DNA of 64,000 bases from Nephrocerus scutellatus (lineage: Eukaryota > Arthropoda > Insecta > Diptera > Pipunculidae), in contig OX352763.1 in the NCBI GenBank assembly GCA_947095585.1, positions 26,895,462 through 26,959,461 of the forward strand, read 5' to 3'. A model generated the notes under the pieces. The model worked only from the letters and a program-made list of their open reading frames with translations, was not told where the DNA came from and ran no database searches. A program made the position numbers and the translations under genes. Positions within the stretch are counted from its first letter, which is position 1, and each line of letters opens with the position of its first letter. Of this stretch, positions 10,620-21,880 are shown in pieces.

Positions 10620-11200
10620 GAAAAATATTCAAAACAAGATATTAGAGACCTTTTTGCCAAATGAGTCAGAATGGCATGCATTTTTAAATCGGTTGATAAG
10701 ATTGCACCTTACAAATGAATGAAAAAAATTCTGTTTTTGGTTTTTTTTGTATCCATTATCTGCGCTACTAACTACTTTTCGTAACGATATTTTATCATGA
10801 ATACAGTTTCTAATGATAAAGTAGTCTCTCAGCGTACATTTAAGTATCGCGGTGTTATAACTGGAAACATGGCTATAACTTGGAAGCATGAAACGTATCT
10901 TATCATGGCGTTTTGAGCAACTTGAAGTCTGCGAAAAGAAATTGAGTCCAAGCAGCAGTATATATTCTGTGATTATGCTGGGTGTGGTTTTAGGAGCGTT
11001 TGAACCAGTTTAAGCGGACTCTCTGGGGAGTGTAGGCAGCACTTTTCCACAGGTAGCGAAGGGTACTATATATTCTGGCAACAACAGAGTTTATAGTCAT
11101 AGTCATAGTATAGTCATTAGCTGACAGACTACTCTTGATAATGACTCCAAGATTTTTAACTTTAGTATGCAGTATTTCATTGCTATCAAGCATTATGGCA
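10620..11200 (-). mobile_element. Non-LTR retrotransposon C-terminal remnant (family D)
   Basis: The minus strand at 11193-10990 reads VKNLGVIIKSSLSANDYTM and LRYLWKSAAYTPQRVRLNW, the region just after the catalytic core in jockey/R1-like reverse transcriptases. 10889-10629 continues with NTAILKCTLRDYFIIRNCIH and the 3' tail. A closely similar stretch (ATGAGTCAGAATGTCATGCA) recurs at about 14573, so the family is present at least twice. Confidence 0.65.
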
Positions 11201-11530
11201 TAATGACACTTTCGTACACTTTTCGTGTGAGCCAGCCCCAGGCATTTTCTACAATGTTAAGATCTGGCGAATATGGTGGCCATGGTACAAGTTTAACATT
11301 TTAAATGGCAATAAACGATTTAACAATGCGAGCGGTGTGTATAGGAGCGTTGTCGTGTTAAAATATCCATGAAAGTGCTCCAAAGAGATCGTGGATTTTC
11401 GAAAAATTTGATTACAACACATATTTGTAATTAACTGTCATTTTTGAGCTTTGTACCACTAAGTTGATGGTGCCATAATAAGATATTGCAGCCAAAACCA
11501 TTACGCCCCTTCTCTGCTATGATGACGGTT
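11201..11530 (-). mobile_element. Tc1-like transposase C-terminal fragment
   Basis: The minus strand reads GVMVLAAISYYGTINLVVQ, then WIF (stop) HDNAPIHTARIVKSFIAI and VKLVPWPPYSPDLNIVENAW. This is the classic Tc1 catalytic region: the second Asp in HDNAP and the final Glu in NIVENAW. A stop codon interrupts before the second Asp and more changes lie upstream. It sits between two non-LTR fragments, so it is either an insertion or a capture. It is oriented opposite to the N-terminal Tc1 fragment at 14.7 kb. Confidence 0.8.
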
Positions 11531-11535
11531 CGCCA

Positions 11536-12695
11536 CTACTTTTTCCAGTTATTCGAACTTGCTCCTTGCACATCCCAGGTCAGGTCGGCGCAGGAACCTA
11601 AGTCCCCCATTATTTTATATACCAGCAGCTTGGATGTTATGGTTAAGTAACTACATTTGAAGAGTCTTGACAGACTATAGTAGGCTTTGTTTGCTTTAAG
11701 TAACCGTGCGCGTATTTCTGGTTCTTGACCCGAGAAAGTTAAAGGATTGCACCACTTCAAATTCGCGCTCCACTACTTTAATTGAGGGATCAAAGTTGCA
11801 TCTTCTACTTGCAGACCATGTACTTTGTTTTGCTCTCATTTATGTGCAGCCCCAGATTTCGTTCCGCCTGCTCGATCTGGATGAATGCTTTCTGTACAGT
11901 TATTGCGTTTCTACCAACGATGTCAATATCGTCTGCGTAAGCAAGTATCTGAATAACCTTATTAGAGGATTGTTCCTCTCGCGGTTACGTCAGAGTCTCG
12001 GATCACTTCCTCCAACGCCAGATTGAAGAGTGACGCAGGCTAGTCCATCCCATTGTCGGAGCCCGTTATAGATGTTGAATGGGCTTGACAGTTTTTACTT
12101 GGCTTATAACATTGTCATGGTCATGGTCAACCTACATAGTCGTGTCAGTTTATTTGGGATGTCGAATTCTCTCATGGCTTTATAAAGTTCTACTCTGGCT
12201 ATGCTATCATAGGCGGCTTTAAAGTCTATAAAAAGTTGGTGTAGTGTGTTTTGAAACCCTAGTCATTTTTCCATCACCTGCCTAAGGGTATAAATCTGAT
12301 CAGTTGTTGATTTGTCTGGGATGAAGCCACGCTGGCATGGACCAATGATGAATTTAGCGTATGGGGCTATCCTGTCTTGAAGGATAGAGGAGAAAATCTT
12401 ATACGCGATACTCAACAACGTTATACCACGATAATTGCTGCAGGTTGTGATATCTCCTTTCTTATGTTTGGGGCACAGACTGCCAGTCTTCTAGCATCTG
12501 TTCTTTCTCCCATACTTGCACTATTAGTTCATGAACTGCTTGGTGTTTTGTGGGGCCTCCTATTTTAATCAGCCGATTTATCGCTCTGCTAACTACGTCT
12601 GCTTGGTGGCGGCAGCATAGTGTGGTCTTCGGTCATTAGTGGAGCCTCCGATTCCTCATTTATCTGGCCATTAAGCAACTCATATGGGACATAAG
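11536..12695 (-). mobile_element. Family A non-LTR retrotransposon, RT core to C-terminus, antisense
   Basis: Reading leftward, the minus strand has the start of the RT domain (12695-12400), then finger and palm motifs with frameshifts. The catalytic box ADDIDIVGRN lies at about 11945-11915, followed by QAERNLGLHINESKTKYMVC and the tail ending SSNNWKK at 11536. The order and wording match the copy at 45.6-47.4 kb almost segment by segment. No frame is open throughout, and the endonuclease half is missing. The clade is not resolved; the ADDIDIVGRN signature belongs to an APE-type element common in insects. Confidence 0.8.
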
Positions 12696-12795
12696 TCCTA
12701 AATCGAATTAGGAATTAGAATTAGTCCCAACCGATCGGGACATAAGTCCAAAAAAAATTTGTCAAAGATGGGACAAAGTCCCAAATTTTCGGAGA
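12682..12795. repeat. Cluster of GGGACATAAGTCC near-palindromes (left)
   Basis: Two clear copies of GGGACATAAGTCC (about 12688 and 12737) plus decayed ones (TTAGTCCCAACC, GGGACAAAGTCCC). The word is close to the 14-base palindrome GGGACTTATGTCCC. A matching cluster lies on the other side of the inverted duplication at 15.1-15.25 kb. Confidence 0.7.
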
Positions 12796-12810
12796 GATAA
12801 CAAATAAATA

Positions 12811-13692
12811 AAAAACAACCCATAAAAATTAAAATTTTTCATCTAAATTCTCTAATCGCAGAAATTGATATGGGAGCCCCTCGATCCTGGGCCATTTTTT
12901 TTATTGTAGGAGAAAATCATCGAAACAAACATTTGACATCAGATGTTAAAATTGAAAAAGCTCAGATCATTTTATTCTGAGCACTTAGAGCACGATCATA
13001 CTCTGAGCAAATAAGAAACACGAACATTTATCTTGAGAACTCTTTGACTGCGCTGAACTAATTTATGAAAACGCGAAATGACAGAATATTGCGAAAACGT
13101 GTTGTTCTATCTGTTAGTTGATATCGACAACAAAAAACGACATCAATAAAAATACAATTCAGTAAATAAAAAATGTAAGTTGAAGTAAGCATAAAACATT
13201 TATGTCTCGTTTCATTTGCTGGGTTCATTTATGCGTGCGCTAAGATTTCTCTCTCTCTCTCTCCACCACCAACAAAACCATGCAGCGCAGCCGACTGCGC
13301 AGCACACACCGCACACAGTCCATAAAGGGCGACGAATATCTGATGCCAGTACAGATATTTAAAAAATGTATAAGGGCCTTGCGGCCGAACCCGGGACCCG
13401 ATCACTACCAAATTTTCGAAAAAGTATTGTTTATTGGGTATACACATGTGTGTAAAATTTGAAGAAAATCGGGTAAATTTTTTAAAATTTTTGTTTGGGA
13501 GCCCCCCGACCCCGCAGCCCGAGGGGCCTCAAAATTTAATAGAAAGTGTTGTCTCCGGAAATACGCAAGTGTGCAAAATTTCAATAAAATCGGGCCATGG
13601 GAAGTGGGTTAAAAATTGATCGCAAGAATCCACGACAGACGACCGACCGACGACCCACGGGCAAGTGAAGTTAATATAGAGAATTTAAAAAA
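12811..13692 (-). repeat. Left arm of a large inverted duplication (sub-repeat element copy 2)
   Basis: This segment is the reverse complement of 15256-16155 with very few differences. Matching landmarks include a GCGCAGCCGACTGCGCAGCA patch, the CT-dinucleotide run at 13252-13262 and the CATGTGTGTAAAATTTGAAG unit. As a copy of the dispersed element it is inverted: its ends are ATCTAAATTCTCTAATCGCA on the left and AGTTAATATAGAGAATTTAA on the right. The near identity of the arms implies recent duplication or gene conversion. No coding function; the frame at 13229-13447 mirrors the one at 15512-15745. Confidence 0.9.
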
Positions 13693-14251
13693 AACTAAAA
13701 ATATGCAAAGAGGACGTACACCTGAGCGGGCAGTGAAGTTTTGCTTGCTTTTTAGAACACCCTCGATACGATCCAAAGTTCATAGTTTCGGTTTTACTTT
13801 GCTAATTTTAGTTTTTTTTATCATAGCAGGAAGCCAAGAGGAATATTTTATTGAAAGTAAGAAAAAGGGAAATGTAATCATGAGGGTAAAATGTATAAAG
13901 TGACCACCGCGGTTTTCCAAGAATCATGTTCTTCTTCAAATACGAATGCAATGCAAACGCAATAAAAATGGTCTTCTTCTTTGAATGGAGTGTCATCATT
14001 CAAGGACCTTAGGAAAAACTTATAGATACTGACATTAATTTCTTACTTTGTTTAATTTCCACAAGTAGTTGTGACGGACACAACACATACAAAACATCTG
14101 AGGCAGCCACCTGACAATGTATCGTGGGGGACATGCAAGGTAAGCAATCTTTTATCTGCACGAAAAAAAAACAATTGGACATGTCATCAATTATTTTTGA
14201 TGTTGTGTATAAAATCAGACCTCATATATCTAATAGAGTTATACATACATA
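13693..14251. other. Spacer between the inverted arms
   Basis: No recognised gene. The open frame at 13616-13903 spans the arm boundary and has no family resemblance. Confidence 0.5.
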
Positions 14252-14399
14252 TACAGGGTGTATCAGTTTACTTAGTAAATAGTTAAATACGCTACGCACA
14301 CCGCAGTGGGTGAAAATATACCCATACGATTTTTTTTCTGGTAATTAACCAAGGAATCACCCCTTTAAGTGTTTCCCACTTAAACTAATACACTCTGTA
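14252..14399. mobile_element. MITE, ~144 bp, flanked by TA
   Basis: The left end TACAGGGTGTATCAGTTTA and the right end (minus strand) TACAGAGTGTATTAGTTTA form about 19-bp inverted repeats with two differences. A TA dinucleotide sits at each outer edge (14252-14253, 14398-14399), as expected for Tc1/mariner-mobilised MITEs. No coding capacity. Confidence 0.7.
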
Positions 14400-14407
14400 T
14401 ATATACA

Positions 14408-15092
14408 CACTGTGGTTCACTATATTAGAAGCAGGCAATTTTGAGAAGTAAATGCCATCATTATGTGGCAGTGAGAGAAAAACATAGTATGGTGAAACAA
14501 ACAGTGGTTCATGTTGAATGCAATGGTGAATTCAAAAACTTTAAGAGAACAACTTTAAAAACTTAAACTGAATGAGTCAGAATGTCATGCATTTAAATTG
14601 ATTCATAAGATAAGAAGCAGTCAAAGTAGAATCGTTGTTGGTGAAGTGGGTAATTTTTTTGTATAAAAATATAATTTTGTAAAAAAGAAAGGTCCTTATT
14701 GTTTTAAAGAATGGATAAAAAACTGTTTGACATTGTCAGAGAAGGAAAAAAGATATTTACCATTCGGAATGCTTGGCTAAGCGTGCAATCTCTTGTAAGA
14801 TCAATAGGAGTGTTTATGCTGTTGGCAATTATTCAAAGGATCCGAAAAAACAAAAAGGAAATGTTTCCTTTTACAGCAACGGAAACGCGAAAAATTATCA
14901 GATCAGACCTTAAATACTGCTGTTTCGACAGCTAAAATCAGAGAAGCAGCTGGTGTTATTGCAAGTAAATCTACAGTTCGTGTCTGTTTCGCAGTGCTAA
15001 ACACCTCAGGCGACTGAAGCTGAAGAAAAAATCACCACTAAATGCTTCACGAAAGCTTCAACGCGTACGTTTCGCGAAAGACCACATGACCT
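14408..15092 (+). mobile_element. Tc1-like element, N-terminal part, decayed
   Basis: It begins with a Tc1-type end (CACTGTGGTTCACTATATTA). A family D retroelement tail appears to interrupt it near 14560-14640. From 14711 the + strand, read across frameshifts, gives the Tc1 DNA-binding region: a LSEKEKRYL-like start, then SKDPKKQKGNVS and RKLSDQTLNT-like segments, AKIREAAGVIASKSTVRV, and RLKLKKKSPLNASRKLQRVR followed by FAKDHMT. Homology ends at DHMT, before any catalytic residue. A repeat cluster of GGGACATAAG words starts directly after it. Confidence 0.7.
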
Positions 15093-15094
15093 GA

Positions 15095-15255
15095 CCGGCC
15101 CAGGGACATAAGTACCAAAAGTAAAAATTGGGCCTTAAGTCCAACAGTCCCTAGGACATAAGTTCTAAAAGAAGTCATATCTAATAAGGGACTTATGTCC
15201 CACCCCATCGGGATATAAGTCCCAAAAAAATATGTTGGGACTTATGTCCCACCTA
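15095..15255. repeat. Cluster of GGGACATAAGTCC palindromes (right)
   Basis: At least six copies in 160 bp in both orientations: GGGACATAAGTACC, AGGACATAAGTTCT, GGGACTTATGTCCC twice (perfect palindromes, about 15189 and 15239), GGGATATAAGTCCC and shortened forms. Spacing is irregular, 20-50 bp. Confidence 0.8.
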
Positions 15256-16155
15256 AATTTTTTTTAAATTCTCTATATTAACTTCACTTGCCCGTGGGTC
15301 GTCGGTCGTCGGTCGGTCGTCTGTCGTGGATTCTTGCGATCAATTTTTAACCCACTTCCCATGGCCCGATTTTATTGAAATTTTGCACACATGTGTATTT
15401 CCGGAGACAACACTTTCTATTAAATTTTGAGGCCCCTCGGGCTGCGGGGTCGGGGGGCTCCCAAACAAAAATTTTAAAAAATTTACCCGATTTTCTTCAA
15501 ATTTTACACACATGTGTATACCCAATAAACAATACTTTTTCGAAAATTTGGTAGTGATCGGGTCCCGGGTTCGGCCGCAAGGCCCTTATACATTTTTTAA
15601 ATATCTGTACTGGCATCAGATATTCGTCGCCCTTTATGGACTTTGTGCGGTGTGTGCTGCGCAGTCGGCTGCGCTGCATGGTTTTGTTGGTGGTGGAGAG
15701 AGAGAGAGAAATCTTAGCGCACGCACAAATGAACCCAGCAAATGAAACGAGACATAAATGTTTTATGCTTACTTCAACTTACATTTTTATTATATACTGA
15801 ATTGTATTTTTATTGATGTCGTTTTTTTTGTTGTCGATATCAACTTACAGATAGAACAACAAGTTTTCACAATATTCTGTCATTTGGCGTTTTCATAAAT
15901 TAGTTCAGAGCAGTCAAAGAGTTCGCAAGATAAATGTTCGTGTTTCTTATTTGCTCAGAGTATGAGCGTGCTCTAAGTGCTCAGAATAAAATGATCTGAG
16001 CTTTTTCAATTTTAACATCTGATGTCAAATGTTTGTTTCGATGATTTTCTTCTACAATAAAAAAAAATGGCCCAGGATCGAGGGGCTCCCATATCAATTT
16101 CTGCGATTAGAGAATTTAGATGAAAAATTTTAATTTTTATGGGTTGTTTTTTCTC
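15256..16155 (+). repeat. Right arm of the inverted duplication (sub-repeat element copy 3)
   Basis: Starts TTTTTTAAATTCTCTATATT, AACTTCACTTGCCCGTGGGT and ends TAGAGAATTTAGATGAAAAA then TTTTAATTTTTATGGGTTGT, the same right end as copy 1 at 2447-2490. It has two CATGTGTAT sub-units, a GC-rich segment and a GA run at 15697-15710. With the left arm it forms a structure of about 3.3 kb enclosing a MITE, Tc1 debris and the palindrome cluster. Confidence 0.9.
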
Positions 16156-16484
16156 TCTCTATCTCCTCCTAAGTGAAGAACATTTTTTGAATGCACAGAG
16201 AAATTGCCATTTCCGGTTGGTCGCTCACGATGATATCTCTGGTTCTAAGTATAACTTTTTTTGCAAAAATGCTTACCACTTTATGATATTCCATAATGTT
16301 TTAGTGTTTATTGCAATCCAATTGCGAGTTAGTTTTTGTCCATCGTTTGTGAGAAGAATTTCTGACACTCTATTAACAAAAGAAAATTTAATAATGCTTA
16401 TGAAGAGAGATAGACAGTATGGCATCCTGAAATGCATGACAGCATGAGATTATTTCTTAAAGTCAGCCAAGCTCTACACAGTCA
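16156..16484. other. Unassigned spacer
   Basis: An open frame at 16139-16447 has no recognisable domain and its start overlaps the repeat arm. I regard it as chance. Confidence 0.45.
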
Positions 16485-16640
16485 CTGCTTTACAAGATTA
16501 ATAATCGGATCGATTTTATATTACAAATGGAGTTCCTCAAGGTAGTCATGTTGGATCGCTATTATTCCATATTGATTTCTCTACTAAACAAAAAGATTAA
16601 TTAAATTCGCATCTTGGTTACTGGTTTTCAAGTTTCTGCA
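16485..16640 (+). mobile_element. Reverse transcriptase scrap
   Basis: The + strand reads ITNGVPQGSHVGSLLFHIDF, the conserved VPQGS.LGPLLF palm motif of jockey/R1-like reverse transcriptases, then decays. No other element parts are recognisable around it. Confidence 0.6.
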
Positions 16641-18520
16641 ACGTATCAAATGTCACTTCATTCATATAAACATTAACATATCATTTATTTTATTATGAAC
16701 AAATTATTTACACAAACAGCCCGCTGGTATTTGTATGTATTTTCTTTTTGTAATCAAACAATAAAAATAATTAAACTCAATGTAGAGCTGATATCGTGAG
16801 ACACTCCCGCACGGATGTAACTGATATTATACGATCTTCGTTTTATTACGTACTATCTTATGTACCGGCGGTCAGTGAATACATAAATATCTTCACACAC
16901 TTGCAAACAATAAATAAAAATGAAAAGAATAAATAAACAATTGAAAAATATCCCATTACTCACATGCAACCAGCAATGCATCCTTTTTCACTTCGTCTTC
17001 AGCACGCACTTTGACACTTGATAGTATAGTGTGTAGGCAGATAGTGTTGTGCCGATGCTATACAAATAATAAATAATCATCAGCGCTTGTGAATGATCGA
17101 TGATCAATGTAAACCTTTCTTTCGTGCCTGTGTACCTCATAGTTGCGTGTTGGAATTTTTAGATCTTTTCATCCAGTTCCTGGAATAATCATCATATTTG
17201 GCTCTACAACATGGGTCCCGTTCTGGTCTACTGTATAATATTAATCTCATTTTTAATTACCTTAGTCAAGTAATTAATAACCTTAGTAATTATTTGCCAA
17301 TGTGCTAAATTTTCTAATTATTTTGTACTTTTCAAATTTAAAAGGAACATATACGACTTGATCAACAAATGGGCGAAATTTTTGAATTTCTGTTTTATTT
17401 TGTTGTGTTGGTAAAATTTTCCCTGACGTATCTTAACATAGATGTCGAGCCACGGAACAGCATTTATCGGCTGGCTGCTTTTGACTTCTAGTTAGCCTCG
17501 TTCTTAATATTATCGTGCGTCTCGTTGGTTTTGTGTATTAGGTATGCTGATGATATTTCATCACAGTTTTAGAACCACTTATATACGAGTAGTATATATA
17601 GAAGATTATTCTATCTCATATCTTAAATATCCTGAGAAGCTGCTTATTGTTGCTACCATTGAAGGGGCGTAAAATTACGGTTTAAAATCAACGCAGAGAT
17701 CATTGGCAAATAAACAACAGGATGACGCGAGTAAAAAGAACTTAAGATCTTATAAAAATGCTCTGTCGCACCACACGTCGTACTCAAATGAATGGCCAAA
17801 GCTATGGGTGTGGTGTGGCATGCTGTCTGGTGCTGCTGTTGCCGTCTATCGCATTTTGCATATCACTTTGCGACACATTCCTTAGTTTTGTATTTTTTTA
17901 CTTTGTTGTCAAGACGACGATCCTTAAAAATATTCTAATTAAGTCACAATCACTAAAGGGTTTGGCGAATATTTTATATGATTTTATGTTTCAGTTTATC
18001 AGAACATTTTAAGGTTTGAAACGAAACGCCTGTCATTTATACATCATAGCCGTTATATATTTTTTTTGTAAGCATCTCCCTTTCGAAGACTTTACAAGTA
18101 ATCTTAACACACGCACAACAATCACCGAGAATGTGCAGAGATTGTATTGTAAGCAATTTATTAAGATGATAGATATCTCAAGTGCATTTGAAGCTCTGTA
18201 CAAATGTGGCTTAGTTAGTCTTCTGTATTGTGTCTGAGTGGAGTTCTATCCCAGTGAATAGACCAAGTTTTTAGATTTTTTATATGTTTTAGGCGTTTAA
18301 TTGACACCAGCAAAGTTATCAAGGCCCAAAAAAGGGGATGGTGTACTAGCCCTGGAAAATTATACCGCTGTCTAGTTATCTGCGATCTCTTATAATTAAT
18401 CCTAGTGCAGATCTCAATTGCGGATATTACAGACTTTTCGGGCCTAGGGCTGATTTACCATTAGACCATTGCTAGTGAGCAACCAATGAAATTAAAATAA
18501 AAATACGAAAAAGACTGAAG
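16641..18520. other. Long unassigned stretch
   Basis: About 1.9 kb without a recognised gene. At 17185-17235 a minus-strand family A 3' end is visible (GTTGTAGAGCCAAATATGAT in reverse). A short Leu/Cys-rich frame at 17758-18012 (CGVACCLVLLLPSIAFCI) is probably chance. GGTTGGCTGCTTTTGA occurs at 17470 (as CGGCTGGCTGCTTTTGACTT) and again at about 18601, each beside ATTATCG, pointing to a duplicated segment of unknown nature. Confidence 0.4.
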
Positions 18521-18580
18521 TTGATTCGAACCCGAAACTTCTGCACCTTCACTCATTACATTAACCGGTGAGCCACGGAG
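18521..18580 (-). repeat. tRNA-like sequence (SINE head or tRNA pseudogene)
   Basis: On the minus strand an A-box-like TGGCTCACCGG (18575-18565) and a B box GGGTTCGAATC (18533-18523) lie about 40 bases apart, as in tRNA genes. The T-stem does not pair well and no clean acceptor stem is seen, so a working tRNA is unlikely. A tRNA-derived SINE is the better guess. Confidence 0.4.
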
Positions 18581-18889
18581 CACACAGAACAGCAATTATC
18601 GGTTGGCTGCTTTTGATAAACTTAAAGTTACCTCGTTCTTAAAATTATCGGTTTTGATCAGGGCTTTGATCCTTTCTATAGAAAGCCCAACTGTTTTCCT
18701 GACCCATAGATACATGCTTAAAAAGTGAACAAAATGAATTGGTTATTAAAAGTAACATACGTACGTATTGATAATCAACAAAAGAGCAAATCCATCTAAA
18801 ATGTTTCTGTTTCTCCATACCATACTTATGTTTCTCACTCTTTCCACTACTCCCAGCTAACGCTTTTCATATAATATGCGTTTGCTTAT

Positions 18890-19200
18890 TTTGAAGTTCT
18901 CTATATTAACTTCGCATGCCCGTGTGTTTGTATGTTTGTCTGTTTGTCGTGTCGATCTTTCGATCAATTTAAACCCACTTCCCAAAGCCCGATTTTATTG
19001 AAATTTTGCACACATGTGTATTTCCGGAGACAACAACACTATCTATTAAAATTTGGGGTCCATATAATTTTTTTAAAAGTTAGTCCGATTTTCTTCCAAT
19101 TTTAAACACATGAGTATCTCCGATGGACAACATTTTTGTACAATTTTTGAATTGAACGGGCCCTGAGGCCCAAGGGGTGCCCATATAATTTTTGATGTAT
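18890..19200 (+). repeat. Dispersed sub-repeat element, copy 4 (short)
   Basis: Starts GTTCTCTATATTAACTTCGC, then the shared GATCAATTTAAACCCACTTC, CCGATTTTATTGAAATTTTG and CACACATGTGTATTTCCGGA. Two sub-units are present before the copy fades near 19200. No right end is recognisable. Confidence 0.8.
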
Positions 19201-21234
19201 AATAATTTAATCTTCGAAACTACTGGACAGATTTCAAAATTATTTTACCAATATTTAGACTAGACTTTCAGTCTGAACATAGGCCAAAGGAAAATGGTCT
19301 TTCGTGGCGACCAATTTTGTAACTATATAACTAAAGTCTACCAACAAAATGGTCGAGAGAATGCGTGTTTTACGAACGCTGCTTTAACGGTAAGAGATAT
19401 TTAATTGCTTTCTAAAGAAAAGTTGTAGAACTCAAAGAGTTCTATAATGACGATGACATATTTCTATATGTGAGGGTTAATAAAATGTTAAAAATGTGAA
19501 TAAAAAACATATTTAAAATTAAAGCGGCATCATAGTGACTGTGTGCTGTGGGCTTCACTAGGGTCGAGTTTGCAAGCTTGCAATTTGTTGACATTAAATT
19601 TGTTTATAATTCTGTTATCTTATCTGTATCTCAGAGTTTGTAAACAAATCCATATAAATACAAAGAAAACGTTAAACCAAATACTCCTGGGAGGACACCT
19701 AAAAAGCAAAACAAGCAAACTTTTAATACGATGGTTGTTCAGAATAGTAATGCTACTTATTTTAAAATCTTATGTCAAAGTTAAACTACAGATGCTTGCT
19801 AATTAACAACAAATTGGAATAGGTTGGCTGCTCATGGGTATAACAACAGTTTCCTCCAAAGATACACAAGAAGTTTATACAAAATCCCCGTTCACAATAT
19901 ACGAACAACGAAAAGATTGATGGATATTTTTGTTCTGAATACTCGTAGACTTACTTAACTGTTGTTTGTAGAATTTTTATTGTTCTTTCTTTATCTGTTG
20001 TTCTTTTTCATTTCGCCCAAGCGACGTCGTGAATCAGTGCATTTGTGAATGAACTCCACAAATTTTCTGTTTTTCAAATTTTGTTACTAACTTAGTGGCT
20101 AATATTTCGTAAGTTTCACCGTACCGTTTAAGCAGATCAACTTTTCATTTAATTCGTTAGAGTTTTGGTTGTAGAGCGGGTTAATTGGGAGTTCGCTGTT
20201 TAATTATTAATTTTTCGTCTTGAATTTGAAGCTGACTGCATGGTTATTTTTTAGAACCTTTTTACCATAAACAGGTCGTTAAACTAATTAAAAGGCACCA
20301 CAATCCGACCATTGATTTAGAGACCGCATTAATATTCAAATAAATATGTTTTCTATTGATAAAGATAAAGAGAACTTCGACCTATAAACAGTTAGCTATC
20401 TCAGACTCGATATTTTACAAATCAAAGAAAGGACATTGGTTTTTTTATCAAAGCGTTTTCAACGAAAGAAACGACACTCTTCGCCGACAGATCAAAGGTA
20501 AAGGAGGGAGTTGGTGCGAATATCCCAACCATCGAAAACTTCCTAAAAATAAAAATAAGGTTTATTGGAATCTATCTTAAGGATGAACGTTGGATACCTT
20601 TTCACGGTCCTCTTTGCACGCGAATTGATTTTGTGATTTTTGTCAATCATCGCAATCACAATAGATTATTGTAGATGTATCTGCATAACACTTCGATTCA
20701 AGTATTTCCCTGGCAATCTAGAAGAAGTTTCTTGCATTAGTCAATACTTCTGTTTACAACATCATCTCACACTGCAGGAATAATCTTTCTCTCCTGATCT
20801 TGAAGACAATTCTTCTCCGGATCACCACCAGATCAAGATGAGTAACACACAATAAAACCAACATAGCCTCCGTTGAGACAGTGCCAGTTGGTCCAGTAAC
20901 ATTCAAGACATTAAGAAAGCAGTTGAATCCAAATCAACAAACACGACACTCTGGACAATGGGGGCAAGTGAGGTAAAAGTTAGCTGTCCAATTAGTGCTA
21001 ATTCACCTTGGATACAAAGGTGGAATAATTCCACCGACTGTGTAATGATTTCTTGAACAAAATCTAAAGAATACGAGTAAGAATAACAGATGTTTCCAGC
21101 GTTTTGACAATCAGTATACTTGTCATTACCCAGTAGATAAGGATGCAGCTACACTGGGTATCGCACAAACTGTAACATGCGCAGAAGTTACCAGGAAGCA
21201 AATGATTTCAATTAAGATAGTGTAGCGCGTAGTC
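19201..21234. other. Long unassigned stretch
   Basis: About 2 kb without a recognised gene or repeat. Open frames at 19543-19806 and 20356-20580 show AT-rich amino-acid composition (Lys, Leu, Ile, Asn), no known motif and no splice context that I trust. Confidence 0.4.
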
Positions 21235-21880
21235 CTTTAATTATCTCGGGTGCCTGCATGGAATCAGAAATTCGAGAACGGTTGCTAAAGGCCAACAAAG
21301 CCGCCTACCTTTCATAGTCTGTCAAGACTCTTCAAATACAGGAATTTACATATAACATCCAAGTTGCTGGTGTATAAGTCAATTCTAGTACTTACACATT
21401 AAACCGAGACTTGGTGCTTAACAAAAATCCTTCTTTTCTGACCTCTTTGGCGCTTTTGAGAAAAAAGTCTTTCGTATGTAAATTTTTCGCTCCGTATGTA
21501 AGGAAGATGACTCCAGAGACTATAATGATGAGATCAACGAGCGTTACCGCGACGTTGAAATCGTGAAGAGAAACAAGCTCGGTTGGCAGGGCACCTAGCT
21601 TGTATGAGCGAAGAGGATATGGATTCGAAAATCTTTTCGAAAGGAGTTATTGGAAAAAATAGCAGCGAGGATGGTGAAGCTTTCGCTGGAAAAATGGCGT
21701 AGACCAGGACGTCCGGAGTTTATGCAGGCCAAACTAAACAACATCCGGCCGAAATCGGTACCTTGGGCGAGACTTTTCGCAATAGCCCAGGTTTGTACCC
21801 CGGTTATAGAGCCAAATAGTGTGATGATGATGCAAAACCCAACGCCGCTTCATATTTTTTGATGGTGATGATGATGATGG
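21235..21880 (+). mobile_element. Family A non-LTR retrotransposon, 3' end, sense
   Basis: The + strand encodes EIRERLLKANKAA near 21270, the same RARLLKANKAYYS segment seen at 11.7 kb. It then gives RKMTPETIMMRS, the basic RRPGRPEF and PWARLFAIAQVCTP, ending in GTACCCCGGTTATAGAGCCA and a TGATGATGATG tail (about 21820-21880, with a GGTGATGATGATGATGG run). Stops and frameshifts occur throughout. The right limit is the end of the GAT repeats. Confidence 0.7.

Noticed and set aside
17758..18012. Hydrophobic Cys/Leu-rich peptide (possible secreted or membrane protein)
   Set aside because: Only one short hydrophobic run followed by AT-driven residues; no promoter or splice evidence.
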